DNA of 64,000 nt from Lichtheimia corymbifera B2541 (lineage: Eukaryota > Mucoromycota > Mucoromycetes > Mucorales > Lichtheimiaceae): contig JNEU01000747.1 in assembly GCA_000697475.1 (NCBI GenBank), positions 1 through 64,000 on the forward strand. Direction: 5' to 3'. Position numbers and translations under genes: made by a program. Positions 22,719 through 32,028 of the stretch are shown here, piece after piece. The first letter of the stretch is position 1, and each line of letters opens with the position of its first letter. The notes under the pieces are model-generated. The model made no database searches. It was given only the letters and a program-made list of their open reading frames with translations, and was not told the origin of the DNA.

Positions 22719-25170
22719 TTATTTGTATTTGTGAGAGACAACATCAAAACAATGGCGGATAAGGCTTTTAGCTTTGATTGAAGAACAATGTAACGCTTCA
22801 ACTTGAAGACTTTCATCTTGTCCTGCACCTATACCAGCTGCCATGGCTAACATGGATGCATTCGGGTCGGAAATGTTAGTGCGTTGGTGAAGCGCATGAT
22901 CGACAAATGCAATTGGTCCCGACGCTGTTGCATCCCCATCATCATGTTGCACAGACTTGCCCCATTCGCCGTCTTTATCACCATGACAAATAAACCCAAA
23001 CGTATCCACTAGACATTCTTCATCCGAATCCTCATCCAATTTCTTCTTGCTATCATCTCCAGCGTCATCATCATCCACCGAACCACCATCAATAAATTGC
23101 ACAGGCCGGAAAATGTACTTGTGAAAATAGCACGACGATTCGCAAACAAGATGCTTGTCATGAAACGCTTGGATGGGTGCAAGTAGTGACGTTGGTAAAT
23201 CGTCAACAGGCAATGGTAGTAGGGATTCAATCAGTTCGGCAAAGTCATTGATGGATCCAGACTTGTAACATAACACCAGCAACGCCCATGGAATAGCGTA
23301 CGATGCCTCTTTTTGATCCACGTGATTAACATTGTCAATAGCCTTTTTACGTCGCCAGATACTAAATGCTTTTGAACATGTTTCCACAATAGCTGCTGGT
23401 GATCCACGGCATTCCAACAATAGTGTGCAAAGCATTGGGATAACAACCTGCTCGTCACTCAGCAAGTGGTCAAATTGCAGACGCAACAGCAGATCATATA
23501 TACTGAAAACCTTGTCATAGCGCTCGTGTGCACGTGCAGGTGCAAACGTTGCAAGGAGTAGCATTTCTTCAAGAAATCCAGGCATCTCGGGTTGATCCGG
23601 TAACATGTACTCGGTACACATGAAGCGTGTGTATACAGTCCAAGCACGAGCTTCCCAATCACTACGTCGAGATACATGTGTCATGATCGGTGTAGCTCCA
23701 AATGCACGCCAGCATACGTGGATTGCGACACGTGGTGTGAATTCATCCACAGCAGCACCCATTTTCTTGTACAAATCCCATGCATATTCATATTGCTGGC
23801 ATTGTAGCGCTGTATACATCATGGCATTATCATTGTCAATCTTGTCTTGTTGGATACGCTCTTGATTTGTCACTCCTTTGACACGTCGCTCAGCCCAATC
23901 TTGCAAAATGCTATTACGTCGTCGATGGCTACGTGCCACTGCAGCTGATTCATCCACATTCTTTCGCTCATATTCTTCACGTTCATACGCCCATTTGGTC
24001 CCGCTTAGCGCATTTTGGTAAAACATCCACAGCTTGAATCGATCTTGTTCAGTGACTTTTGCCATAAGAGGTGTCTCAACACGTATTGGGGGAAGCATTG
24101 TAGGCGCCAATGGATTTGCCAAATCAATATAGGGCTTTCCAAATTCACCAATCAAGTATTCTGCTTGGTCGATTTGCTTGGGTGTTTGTAACAAATGGAG
24201 CGAGATGGCTAAACGGTAAACTTGTATATCCCAACAGGGTCGTGGCATGGAGTAAATAGCTTGCAAAGCAAGCATCTCGTGTTTGACATCCACAAGGTAC
24301 TGGACTACTGCTACATAGGCCGACGTCTGATATGTAGGTGATGATGAGCTACCTTTCCCTTGTATATACATGATCCCACCCCCCACCTACCTCAAGTGTA
24401 TATCCTGCTTCAACCACTTTGGCAAACATTCTCCATATAATTGTGTCATACACCGCATCAGGATTTTTGTCAAGATCAATTCCGGATATTTCAGTGGTGA
24501 TGCGTGCCATCTTAGGCTCACATAGCGTTCGCAGCATAGTCGAATAGGTGGTCACCACCTGATCGTTATCGTGTTCATCATGCAAATCGGTCATGCTCAT
24601 GGTGTATACAGCTTCCTTGAGTACGTCAACAGCCTCTTTGACATCTTCGTTTTTGAGCAGATCATTGATATGGATGCCAATTTGTACACTATCAGCACGT
24701 GATCTTTTTGCAGCGTGTTGTCGTAAAGGGTCATCCTCGACATCATCATCATCATCGTCTTGTGATTGCTGAGCCATGCTTAGTCGTCGTTGGTGCGCTG
24801 GTGTTGGATGATGGGGTCGATCAATAACATGCTGGGTTGGATGAACCATCCCGCTGCTCAATGCACTACTATAACTGGCATCGCTATCGGTTGTGCTGAC
24901 ACTAGCATTACTAAAGTTGCTGCTTCTTCGCCAAGCATTATTATCTTCGTTTCCTTGTTGATATGATTCTTTGTTGCTGGTATCATTGGACCATCCTTGA
25001 AAAAAATTGGAAATGACCGAAGGAGTTGCACTCGGGCGTCGCATCGATGCGAGATACATATCCCGGTTCAGCGTACTACTGCGTCGCCTCTCAAGAAATG
25101 ACGGTGGTTTTGTTGCTCGTACCGGTTGTGGTGCAAACATGGAGGCGGCCACTTCCACTGGTATTGACAT
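22719..25170 (-). CDS. Large helical-repeat (PPR/TPR-like) protein, function unknown
   Basis: Two exons: MSIPVEVAASM from 25170 to about 24392, and TSAYVAVVQYLVDVKHEM onward to the stop at 22719. The total is about 800 residues. The N-terminal ~150 residues are Ser/Arg-rich and disordered with an acidic DDDDDDVEDD run. The remainder is alpha-helical with repeat-like pairs such as QQYEYAWDLYKKMGAAVDEF, RAWTVYTRFM and YDKVFSIYDLLLRL, resembling pentatricopeptide helices. An acidic insertion (DDDDAGDD) lies near the C-terminus. A bona fide mitochondrial targeting peptide is not obvious. It could be an organellar RNA-binding PPR protein or a cytosolic scaffold. The family is not recognised, but the open frame is clearly a real gene. 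Confidence 0.8.
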
Positions 25171-25378
25171 TATTAGAAAAAGTATAGTAAAAAGAGAAAA
25201 CAATTGAACATGGGACCCGGTGCAGGGGGTGAAAGGGGATGAAATCATCAAGGGTTGAAACATGGTCAGCCAAGCTATACATGCCACCCTTGTCTTAAGA
25301 GAACAAAGAAGCACAAAGAATAAAATTGATCACAGTATGATTTTAATATATACAAAGAAATTGCACCATGTACAAAAT

Positions 25379-26572
25379 CTACAATTTATGGACGTTGCCA
25401 AGATCATGGCATGCTTCTTGGGTACGTACAATCATGCTCTTCTCAGCAGCACGTAACCAGACTCGAGGATCATATTGCTTCTTGTTTGGCTTTTCGGGAC
25501 CCTGGGGATTGCCAACTTGTGTTTGCAGATAATCTTTGTTGGCCTCGTAATACTTGTGCAATCCATCCCAATATGCCCATTGCGTATCAGTATCCACGTT
25601 CATTTTGACAACGCCGTTGCGTACAGCTTCATGGATCTCTTCTTTGGTGGATCCTGAACCACCATGGAACACAAGGAAAACAGGATGTCTTTCAGTGCTA
25701 CCGAGTTGTTCACGCACATAATCTTGATGTTTGGCCAATAGCTCAGGATGCAACTTGACATTACCAGGAGCATAAGATCCATGGACATTACCAAATGCAG
25801 CTGCAATCGAAAAGTACTTTGAGATAGGCGCGAATGCTTTGTAGATATCCCAGACATCCTCAGGTTGGGAGAATAGGGAAGCGTTTTCCACATTTTCATT
25901 GTCAACACCATCTTCTTCACCGCCCGTGATGCCAATTTCCATTTCGAGCCATTGCTTCATGGGCGCCATGCGTTTCAAATACTCGCAGCAGATGCGAATG
26001 TTTTCATCCTTGTCTTCCTTTGATAAATCGAGCATATGCGACGAGAAAAGTGGCTCACCATGTGCTTTAAAGTACTCCTCATCAGCTTGCAACATGCCAT
26101 CATACCAAGGGAGCAAATTCTTGGCACAATGATCGGTATGCAGCACCACTGGGATGTTGTATGCTTTGGCAACGGATCGGACATACTGCATATGCATCGG
26201 ATCAGTATCATCATTATGCATGCAATCCATTGGCCAATCATATCAACTTACATGTGCCCCAGCAACAGCACCCATCACAGCAGCTTGCTGGTTAGTGTTA
26301 TCAAGGCCCTTGCCTGCAAAGAAAGCGGCACCACCATTTGAGAATTGGATAATGATGGGCGAACGAATGTCACGTGCTGCTTCAAGCACAGCATTTGCCG
26401 TACTACATACACGTCAGCTTTTAATTTCGCCAGCCCAATTTCATCTTTTTTACCTGGTCGAAGTAACATTCACCGATGGAATAGCAAAAGCATGCTCTTG
26501 AGCGTAGTTGAATAGCTTGAGCACATCATCTCCGGTGATGACACCTGTTGGAACAATATCAAGGATACCCAT
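25379..26572 (-). CDS. FBA1: Fructose-bisphosphate aldolase, class II (FBA1)
   Basis: Zinc-dependent glycolytic and gluconeogenic enzyme that interconverts fructose 1,6-bisphosphate with DHAP and glyceraldehyde 3-phosphate. It starts MGILDIVPTGVITGDDV at 26572 and ends GNVHKL at 25379. Three exons are separated by introns near 26403-26455 and 26195-26250. Signature features are VLHTDHCAKNLLPW (zinc ligand His and catalytic Asp), the LEMEIGITGGEEDG loop, the AFGNVHGSY zinc His block, FLVFHGGSGSTKEE (phosphate loop) and KMNVDTDTQWAYW. The length of about 360 residues matches the fungal enzyme. All key residues appear present. Confidence 0.97.
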
Positions 26573-27320
26573 TATGAGATACAAAGGATAGCAAAGTAAA
26601 GAAAAGATGATGATGGTTGTACACAACCCTGGATTTAGTTTAACAAAGATCACTTTTACGGGGGTATTTTGTGCAATCATATCCTGGGGGTCCCTTCCAT
26701 TCGAGGAGATTCATCATCGGGTATGTAAACAAGAATATGTACAGTGTTTGACCGCATCTTCATTCAGTGAAAACGTCGAAGCATAGCACACGGTATTATG
26801 GGTGTTTATAAAGTAACGATGATAAATTGAATAAGATACGGATGAATTATATATTAAGGGTCAACAGGGATAACTATGTCATTGTATTCTTGGCTGCAAT
26901 ATCAACCATGGCTGTAAAACACCTTTCGTCAAAGATATAAGCCCCTTCGCCAATTCCATCTGATCATCGTGTATCCTCGGTCGTATCCACGTGTATGATC
27001 CATTCTTTTTTTGCTGACGACGCGCCAGGTAACCAAAGCAACATCCCAGATTTCTTTCTCGCTTGAGTGCATCCATCTTCATAGCCATTGCAAGTTCGAT
27101 ACTGCTGCTCATCCTTTTCCATCCGGCTGTGGATCAACATTTTTCTTAGTCACTTTCCATCGCAGCTCAACCAGGTGAAGATTGCTTGTATTGAGGCGTA
27201 CTTGATATGGCATCGTCTATAGGAGTCCGTATGTATTGAAAGCAAGTTGCCTCTGTACAATGGCTATCTGCTGTTCATGTGAAAGAGGCTTCAGGGCAAA
27301 GATATTGCAAGTAAAGAATA
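26573..27320. other. Intergenic between aldolase promoter and repeat block
   Basis: Upstream region of FBA1. An open frame on the minus strand (27112-26879, MSSSIELAMAMKMDALKRER) encodes 77 residues with a somewhat protein-like N-terminus but no recognised motif. It could be a small gene or chance. Nothing else is seen. Confidence 0.45.
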
Positions 27321-27535
27321 CTGTTTAAGATAATCGATTGAAGGCTTTGCGAATAGCAACTGCTGTTACGTTGGTTCGCGGCAGAGGGTGTGCAAGAGCG
27401 TGCGTTGTAGTAGAGTGACAAGACTGTGAACGCTGTTCGAGATAATGGAGTAAGACCATGCTAATAGCAACTGCTGGAATGAATGCTGTTATACTCGGTC
27501 GTGGTAGAGGAGTGCACAAGAGAACGTGCAATGTC
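27321..27535. repeat. Diverged direct duplication (~80 and ~100 bp)
   Basis: Two adjacent copies, about 27321-27401 and 27433-27535, share the order CTGTT..GAGATAAT, AATAGCAACTGCTG, CGGTCG-GGTAGAGG-like and GTGCAAGAG-CGTGC-like blocks. The second has a ~10-bp insertion after the central block. No coding frame spans both. Confidence 0.7.
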
Positions 27536-27779
27536 AAGAAACGAGGGTGTTGTCGTGGGGTGCACACGCCATGCAGATGCCACTCAGTCAAAGACAATCA
27601 GATCAAGACAATCGTAGGCTTGACATGATGGGTTGAAGCAGCACAATCGTTCGCAGTGGTAGTTGTACTTGAATGGGGCAACAGTTGAGAATGGGAGGGG
27701 GAAGAGACAAGAGCTGAGAGTGGAAGAAGTGGAAAATTTAAAGAGGGCAGGCACTGCCCTACAAATCCATGCACACTGT

Positions 27780-28428
27780 AAATTGACCCATGATCTTGAG
27801 TTTGCTCACTTTGACCTCAAACTTGCACACAAGATGCTCTTCGGCATGCTGATCAAATTTGTCTTAATAAAGAACCCACGCTTCATTTGAAATCCTTGAA
27901 TGGGAGGGTGTAATGTGGGGTTTACTATAGGCGGTCGGAAATGGGGTACGCGCCGGATTTACCATTTATCGATTCAGTATGTATTATCTTGGGATTACCC
28001 ACTTTGAACTTGAAACTTGGTCAGAAGGTTCGCCGAGTCATGTTGATCACTTCCATTCATTTAAAAATCGCAGGCTTCATTATAAAAGTTTTGAATGCGG
28101 GCGGGCCCAAATGTAGGATGGACGATGACAAAAGTAAGGTCGACGCTCCCTAAGCCCGAGATCGCCCATCTCAAGCCTGAAAATTTCATGCAAGGTGCTT
28201 TCGACCACGACGAGTAATTTAGACCTCATAAAGATGCTACGCTTCATTATGAAGATTTTGAATGGAAGCGCCCAAATGTATGGACGGAAACATAGATAAG
28301 ATGTACCGACCGCGCCCGCCGATATTGGCCATCCCGAACATGAAACTTGGTCAGGAGGTGCTCACGGCCACGCTGATCAACTTTGGTCTCATAAAGACGA
28401 CACACTTCATTATGACAATTTGAAGAAA
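27780..28428. repeat. Four degenerate tandem units of ~160-190 bp
   Basis: Four related segments lie near 27790-27900, 27985-28105, 28160-28265 and 28330-28428. Each contains, in order, a TGAAACTTGGTCAG-like start, a GCTGATCAACTTTGGTCTCATAAAGA-like middle (shortened to core here) and a CACGCTTCATTATGA-like end, the last followed in three copies by TTGAATG. Spacing between copies of the middle block falls from about 190 to 160 bp. The copies are too diverged for recent amplification. The end block resembles the outer edge of the palindrome elements that follow. Confidence 0.7.
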
Positions 28429-28644
28429 CAGGCACCTTTATGTTTTACCTATGCTGTGATGAGAGTGATGCTATATGAGATGTTGTCTTTGTTCATTGTG
28501 AAGTATCATGCAAATGAGCTGTGTCGCACAAAGAAGTCCGTCTCCATCTTCCGCTCTATCAAGATCAAGCTACTTTACAATGAGCAAAAACCACTTATCA
28601 TATAGCATTAAGCTTACAGCATATGTAAAACATAAAGGTGCCTG
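28429..28644. repeat. Foldback element A, copy 1
   Basis: Arms begin CAGGCACCTTTATGTTTTAC at 28429 and end with its reverse complement at 28644. Arms of roughly 75-85 bp are imperfectly complementary. The loop holds a segment with GTCCGTCTCCATCTTCCGC. Confidence 0.8.
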
Positions 28645-28950
28645 TATCTCTAAACTTTACAACGGAATGTGAGGTCTTCAATCGAACAAAGTTGCTCGGC
28701 TGGGTGAAGCGCACCTTGGGTGCAAGTTTCAAGATCTAGCTCGCCAATCCTAGATTTCGCAATGTCACCACCAGCCAAAGTGGATCTTGGGTCGACCTGG
28801 AATTTTTTTTTCGACGAGGCTGGTGGTGACATTGGGTGAATCTGAGATCGGCGAGCTAGATCGTGAAACTTGCACCCAAGGTGCGCTTCACCCAGCCGAG
28901 CAACTTTGTTCGATTGAAGACCTCACATTCCGTTGTAAAGTTTAGAGATA
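28645..28950. repeat. Foldback element B, copy 1
   Basis: About 130-bp arms read inward from 28645 and from 28950. Matching inner blocks include TTCAATCGAACAAAGTTGC and GGGTGAAGCGCACCTTGGGT. The short spacer around 28780-28815 contains GGTCGACC and a nine-T run. The arms are nearly identical, suggesting recent origin or conversion. Confidence 0.85.
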
Positions 28951-29163
28951 CAGGCACCTTTATGTTTTACATATGCTGTAAGCTTAATGCTATATGATAA
29001 GTGGTGTTTGTTCATTGTGAAGTATCATGCAAATGAGCTGTGTTACACAAGCACGCCCCTGCGCACCTTCCGCTTTATCAGGGTCAAGCGACTTTACAAT
29101 CAACAAACACCACTTGTCATAAGGCATCACGCTTATATCATATGTAAAACATAAAGGTGCCTG
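28951..29163. repeat. Foldback element A, copy 2
   Basis: Same edges as A copy 1 at both ends, with the same inward order. The internal loop differs (GCACGCCCCTGCGCACCTTC) but aligns with copy 1. Confidence 0.8.
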
Positions 29164-29469
29164 TATCTCTAAACTTTACAACGAAGCGTGGGGTCTTCAA
29201 TCGAACAAAGTTGCGCGGCGGGGTGAAGCGCACCCTGTGTAGAAGTTCCACGATCGTCGTGACCGATCTCAGATTCACCCAATGTCCCCACCAGCTTCGT
29301 CGAAAAAAAAATTCAAGAGGTCGACCAGATCGACTTTGGCTGGTGGTGACATTGGGTGAATCTGAGAATGGCCACGACGATTGTGAAACTTCTACACTAG
29401 GTGCGCTTCACCCCGCCGCGCAACTTTGTTCGATTGAAGACCCCACGTTTCATTGTAGAATTTTTAGTT
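29164..29469. repeat. Foldback element B, copy 2, spacer inverted relative to copy 1
   Basis: Arms match B copy 1 with substitutions (CGGGGTGAAGCGCACC on the left arm). The spacer around 29295-29345 reads TTCGTCGAAAAAAAAATTC then GGTCGACC, which is the reverse complement order of the copy 1 spacer. The right edge is more diverged than the left. Confidence 0.8.
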
Positions 29470-30170
29470 ATGGACATCTTTGTGTTTTACATATGCTGAA
29501 AAGCATGATGCTATATGACAAGTGGTCTTTGTTGATTGTCAAGTAGCTAGACCCTAATAGAGCGGAATGTGCAGAGAGGCGTGTTTGTGTACCTGAGCTA
29601 AAAAAGTCGGCACTTCAAGGACAATGCATTGCAGGTCGCAAGCGTCACTTCCAATGCATACATTGGCAGCTAACATGCACTTTTTTCCATGTCCAGCTTT
29701 TGCTCAATCCACTTGATGGGAACGATGCATCTGCTCCGGACATTAATCTCCATCATTCAACTTCCTTGATCCGAGCTGATTTGACCGAGTTACGCTCAAA
29801 CAAAGAGCATACCAGCCCATGCATGCAGCATGCACTATCTACCTTAACTGATGTCTCTTTATTTGAGTGTAAATCAGCCAAATCAGCTCGGATCACGGCA
29901 GTTGAATGATGGAGATGAATATCTGGAGCAGACGCATCACTCCCATCGAGTGGATTGAGCAAAAGCTGGGCATGGAAAAAAGTGCATGTTAACTACCAAT
30001 GTATGACCGTTATTGAATCGTCCATTAACTATCATACATTCGCCCTTTCTGTTCACCCTAAACAGATGTGCTACATAAATACGCCCCTCTGCATCTTCCG
30101 CTCTATTGGGGTCAAGTTACTTGACAATGAACAAACACCACTTATCATATGTAAATCATAAAAATGCCTG
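29470..30170. repeat. Foldback element A, copy 3, split by palindrome C
   Basis: The left piece (29470-29600) includes GTGTTTTACATATGCTG and AATAGAGCGGAATGTGCAG. The right piece (about 30065-30170) carries the complementary sequence, ending in an edge that differs from copies 1 and 2 at several bases. The two halves are about 450 bp apart because palindrome C lies between them. Confidence 0.75.
29655..30015. repeat. Palindrome C inside A copy 3
   Basis: Arms of about 150 bp: the left arm contains CACTTTTTTCCATGTCCAGC and TTTTGCTCAATCCACTTGATG, and the right arm is its near reverse complement. Because of the palindrome, both strands encode a similar short open frame (MLNPLDGNDASAPDI on plus from 29700, MLNPLDGSDASAPDI on minus from 29962). 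These are unlikely to be genes. C is unrelated in sequence to A and B. Confidence 0.8.
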
Positions 30171-30245
30171 AATCTCTAAACTTACAATGAAACGTGGGCT
30201 CTTTCATAGAACACTATTGCTCGTCGTGGTCAAGCACACCGCACC
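30171..30245. repeat. Truncated left edge of foldback element B, copy 3
   Basis: AATGAAACGTGGGCTCTTTCA and the following CAAGCACACCGCACCTT match the left arm of B copies 1 and 2. The homology then stops, so the right arm and spacer are missing. Confidence 0.6.
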
Positions 30246-31052
30246 TTGACCCCCTCTTGAATCGATTGATTACTCGGTTTGCATATACAAAATGCTTTAA
30301 GTATTGTGTGTTGTATTCTATGGTGATCTTTCGATCATTATATGCGTAGTAGGAAACTGATACAGATGAAAAGGGATATGATATAAGGTGTGTTTGAGAT
30401 GAAGGAGGAATATTGATGCGTGCATGGTCAATGATGGATGAATGCAGACGTCATGGGATGACAATAAGGATTCATGAGGGACATGTTTATCTGGTTGGTT
30501 GACTGGATTGCGTTACTATCATGCTTATATTTCTGGTGTGCGCGACGTCGAATTTTGCTGCGCGCGTAGTAAGGCCCTTGCAAATAGACGAGAGCATATG
30601 CAACGGCCATCAAGGAGTGTGTGGATCAAAGAGATAGATAAAGAGGGCATATGGATATTTCATGAACGATGATATGACTTGGACATGGAGCATGAATACT
30701 AGGATAGACCATCAACACGTACACCCTTTCCCTCCTCCCCCAAAGCACCATACGACAGGTCATGTGATTCTTCATTTGTGTGCAGTGGTCTGTCTATAAT
30801 TAATCACGTCGGAAGTTGCCCGCATTTGTGCAGCTGCCCTTACTCTTTCTGTTTTCTTTCGTTCTCGAATACACCGCATCTCGATATTACACATACGACA
30901 TGAACAATGTAACGCAGCAATATATTTATTCTCGATATACACACCACAGGAGATGCTAACGGCCACTTGCGATGTAACAGTTACGACGTCTCATTGGCCG
31001 GTCTTCCACATCGCAGAGCAAGAGCCCAGCATCCCCAACGCCAGCTGAATAC
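30246..31052. other. Intergenic after repeat array, leading into AKTIP-like gene
   Basis: No repeat or protein-like frame is seen in 30250-30950. The last part probably contains a 5' exon: an open, Ser/Pro-rich frame (RSSTSQSKSPASPTPAEYMQ) starts after an AG at 30980 and leads directly into the next gene. Confidence 0.5.
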
Positions 31053-31995
31053 ATGCAGGAACCAGATGAAAATGCTGAAGGCGACAATAGCACACCACAG
31101 CTAACCAACGAGTACTTTAAACGATACGAACTTATGACAGAGTTGTGAGTATACATCAAGGGGAGCTTACTAGCAACAACAACAGCAGTAGTACTCACCA
31201 TGTTTTATATAGCATAAATCTGAGGAACCCAAGCCATTGCCCGTTAGGCGTGTATGTGATACCCTCTTCAGATAACTTGAACGGTGAGTGAGTGGGGACG
31301 TATGATGATGAGTAGGGAAGACTGATTCATGGGTATGTAGTATGGTATGGTGTCGTCTTTGTGCATAAAGGATATTATCGATCCGGCGTATTCAAGTTTC
31401 GCATGACAATCCCTGAGAACTACCCCAACCATCCGCCGTCAGTGACTTTTTTGACTGAAATGTTCCATCCTTTGGTTGATACACAAGGCAATCTTTCATT
31501 ATCCCAACAATTTGCCACATGGCGGCCTTATCAAGACTATCTTTTTCACGTGCTTCATTATGTCAAGAATATTTTCAAACGTGTCGTACTGGATGGATTG
31601 GTCGATAAACATTGCCCACACAAGGAGGCCTATCGATTGTATGTACAAGGAAAAAGAAGGAGCAGGAGGAGGAGGAGGCGAAGGGGGTAAAGACGTCGGC
31701 GGAGGAAGATATATATCTTAAGGGTTAGCTAACATGCATGATTTTGACATAGATATCGGACGGATCGAACCGTGTTTGGCAAACTAGCACAACAAAGCGC
31801 ACAGCTATCCATCACCGAATCATATCTCTTTGATCATTTCCCTGAAAACAATCTCATCAAATTCTCTAAATTGAGCGAAGCAGAATATGGTAAGCAGCCA
31901 GCAATATCAATTCACCACCCCACAACACCCATCACTGATATATTACAACAGAGGATCTCAGGACACAAATACTGGATAGTGCAAGATCATCTTAA
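31053..31995 (+). CDS. AKTIP/FTS-like E2 ubiquitin-conjugating enzyme variant
   Basis: UBC-fold protein related to AKTIP (Fused Toes), which in animals joins the FHF/Hook complex linking cargo to dynein. First in-frame Met is MQEPDENAEG at 31053; the frame is open upstream to 30981, so the true start may be earlier. Exons give NEYFKRYELMTE, INLRNPSHCPLGVYVIPSSD, VWYGVVFVHKGYYRSGVFKF, RMTIPENYPNHPPSVTFL, MFHPLVDTQGNLSL, WRPYQDYLFHVLHYVKNIF, then YRTDRTVFGKLAQQS and a last exon ending LDSARSS at 31995. The UBC fold core is intact, but HPLVDTQGNLSL replaces the HPN...G-x-I-C-L active-site segment. The catalytic Cys is absent, as in AKTIP and other E2 variants. Confidence 0.85.
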
Positions 31996-32028
31996 TATAG
32001 GCATTTTACCCATTAAAGGAAAAAAACA

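Larger units (their letters stand above)
28429..30245. repeat. Array of ~520-bp composite units, each made of two foldback palindromes
   Basis: The unit is an A palindrome followed by a B palindrome. Unit 1 is 28429-28950, unit 2 is 28951-29469, and unit 3 starts near 29470 and is interrupted and truncated (30171-30245 matches only the left edge of B). The 20-bp edge of A occurs as a direct copy at 28429 and 28951 and inverted at 28625-28644 and 29144-29163. No transposase or other long open frame is present. Non-autonomous foldback or MITE-like elements are the simplest class assignment. Confidence 0.85.

Noticed and set aside
27321..28428. CRISPR array
   Set aside because: Units are 100-190 bp, diverged and without equal spacers; host is eukaryotic.
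28650..28832. Minus-strand open frame in palindrome B copy 1
   Set aside because: Chance frame within an inverted repeat.
29157..29546. 129-residue plus-strand open frame in the repeat array
   Set aside because: Lies across palindrome B copy 2; the matching frame is broken in other copies and composition is not protein-like.
28429..30245. Autonomous transposon
   Set aside because: No transposase, integrase or reverse transcriptase frame is present; structure fits non-autonomous foldback elements at best.
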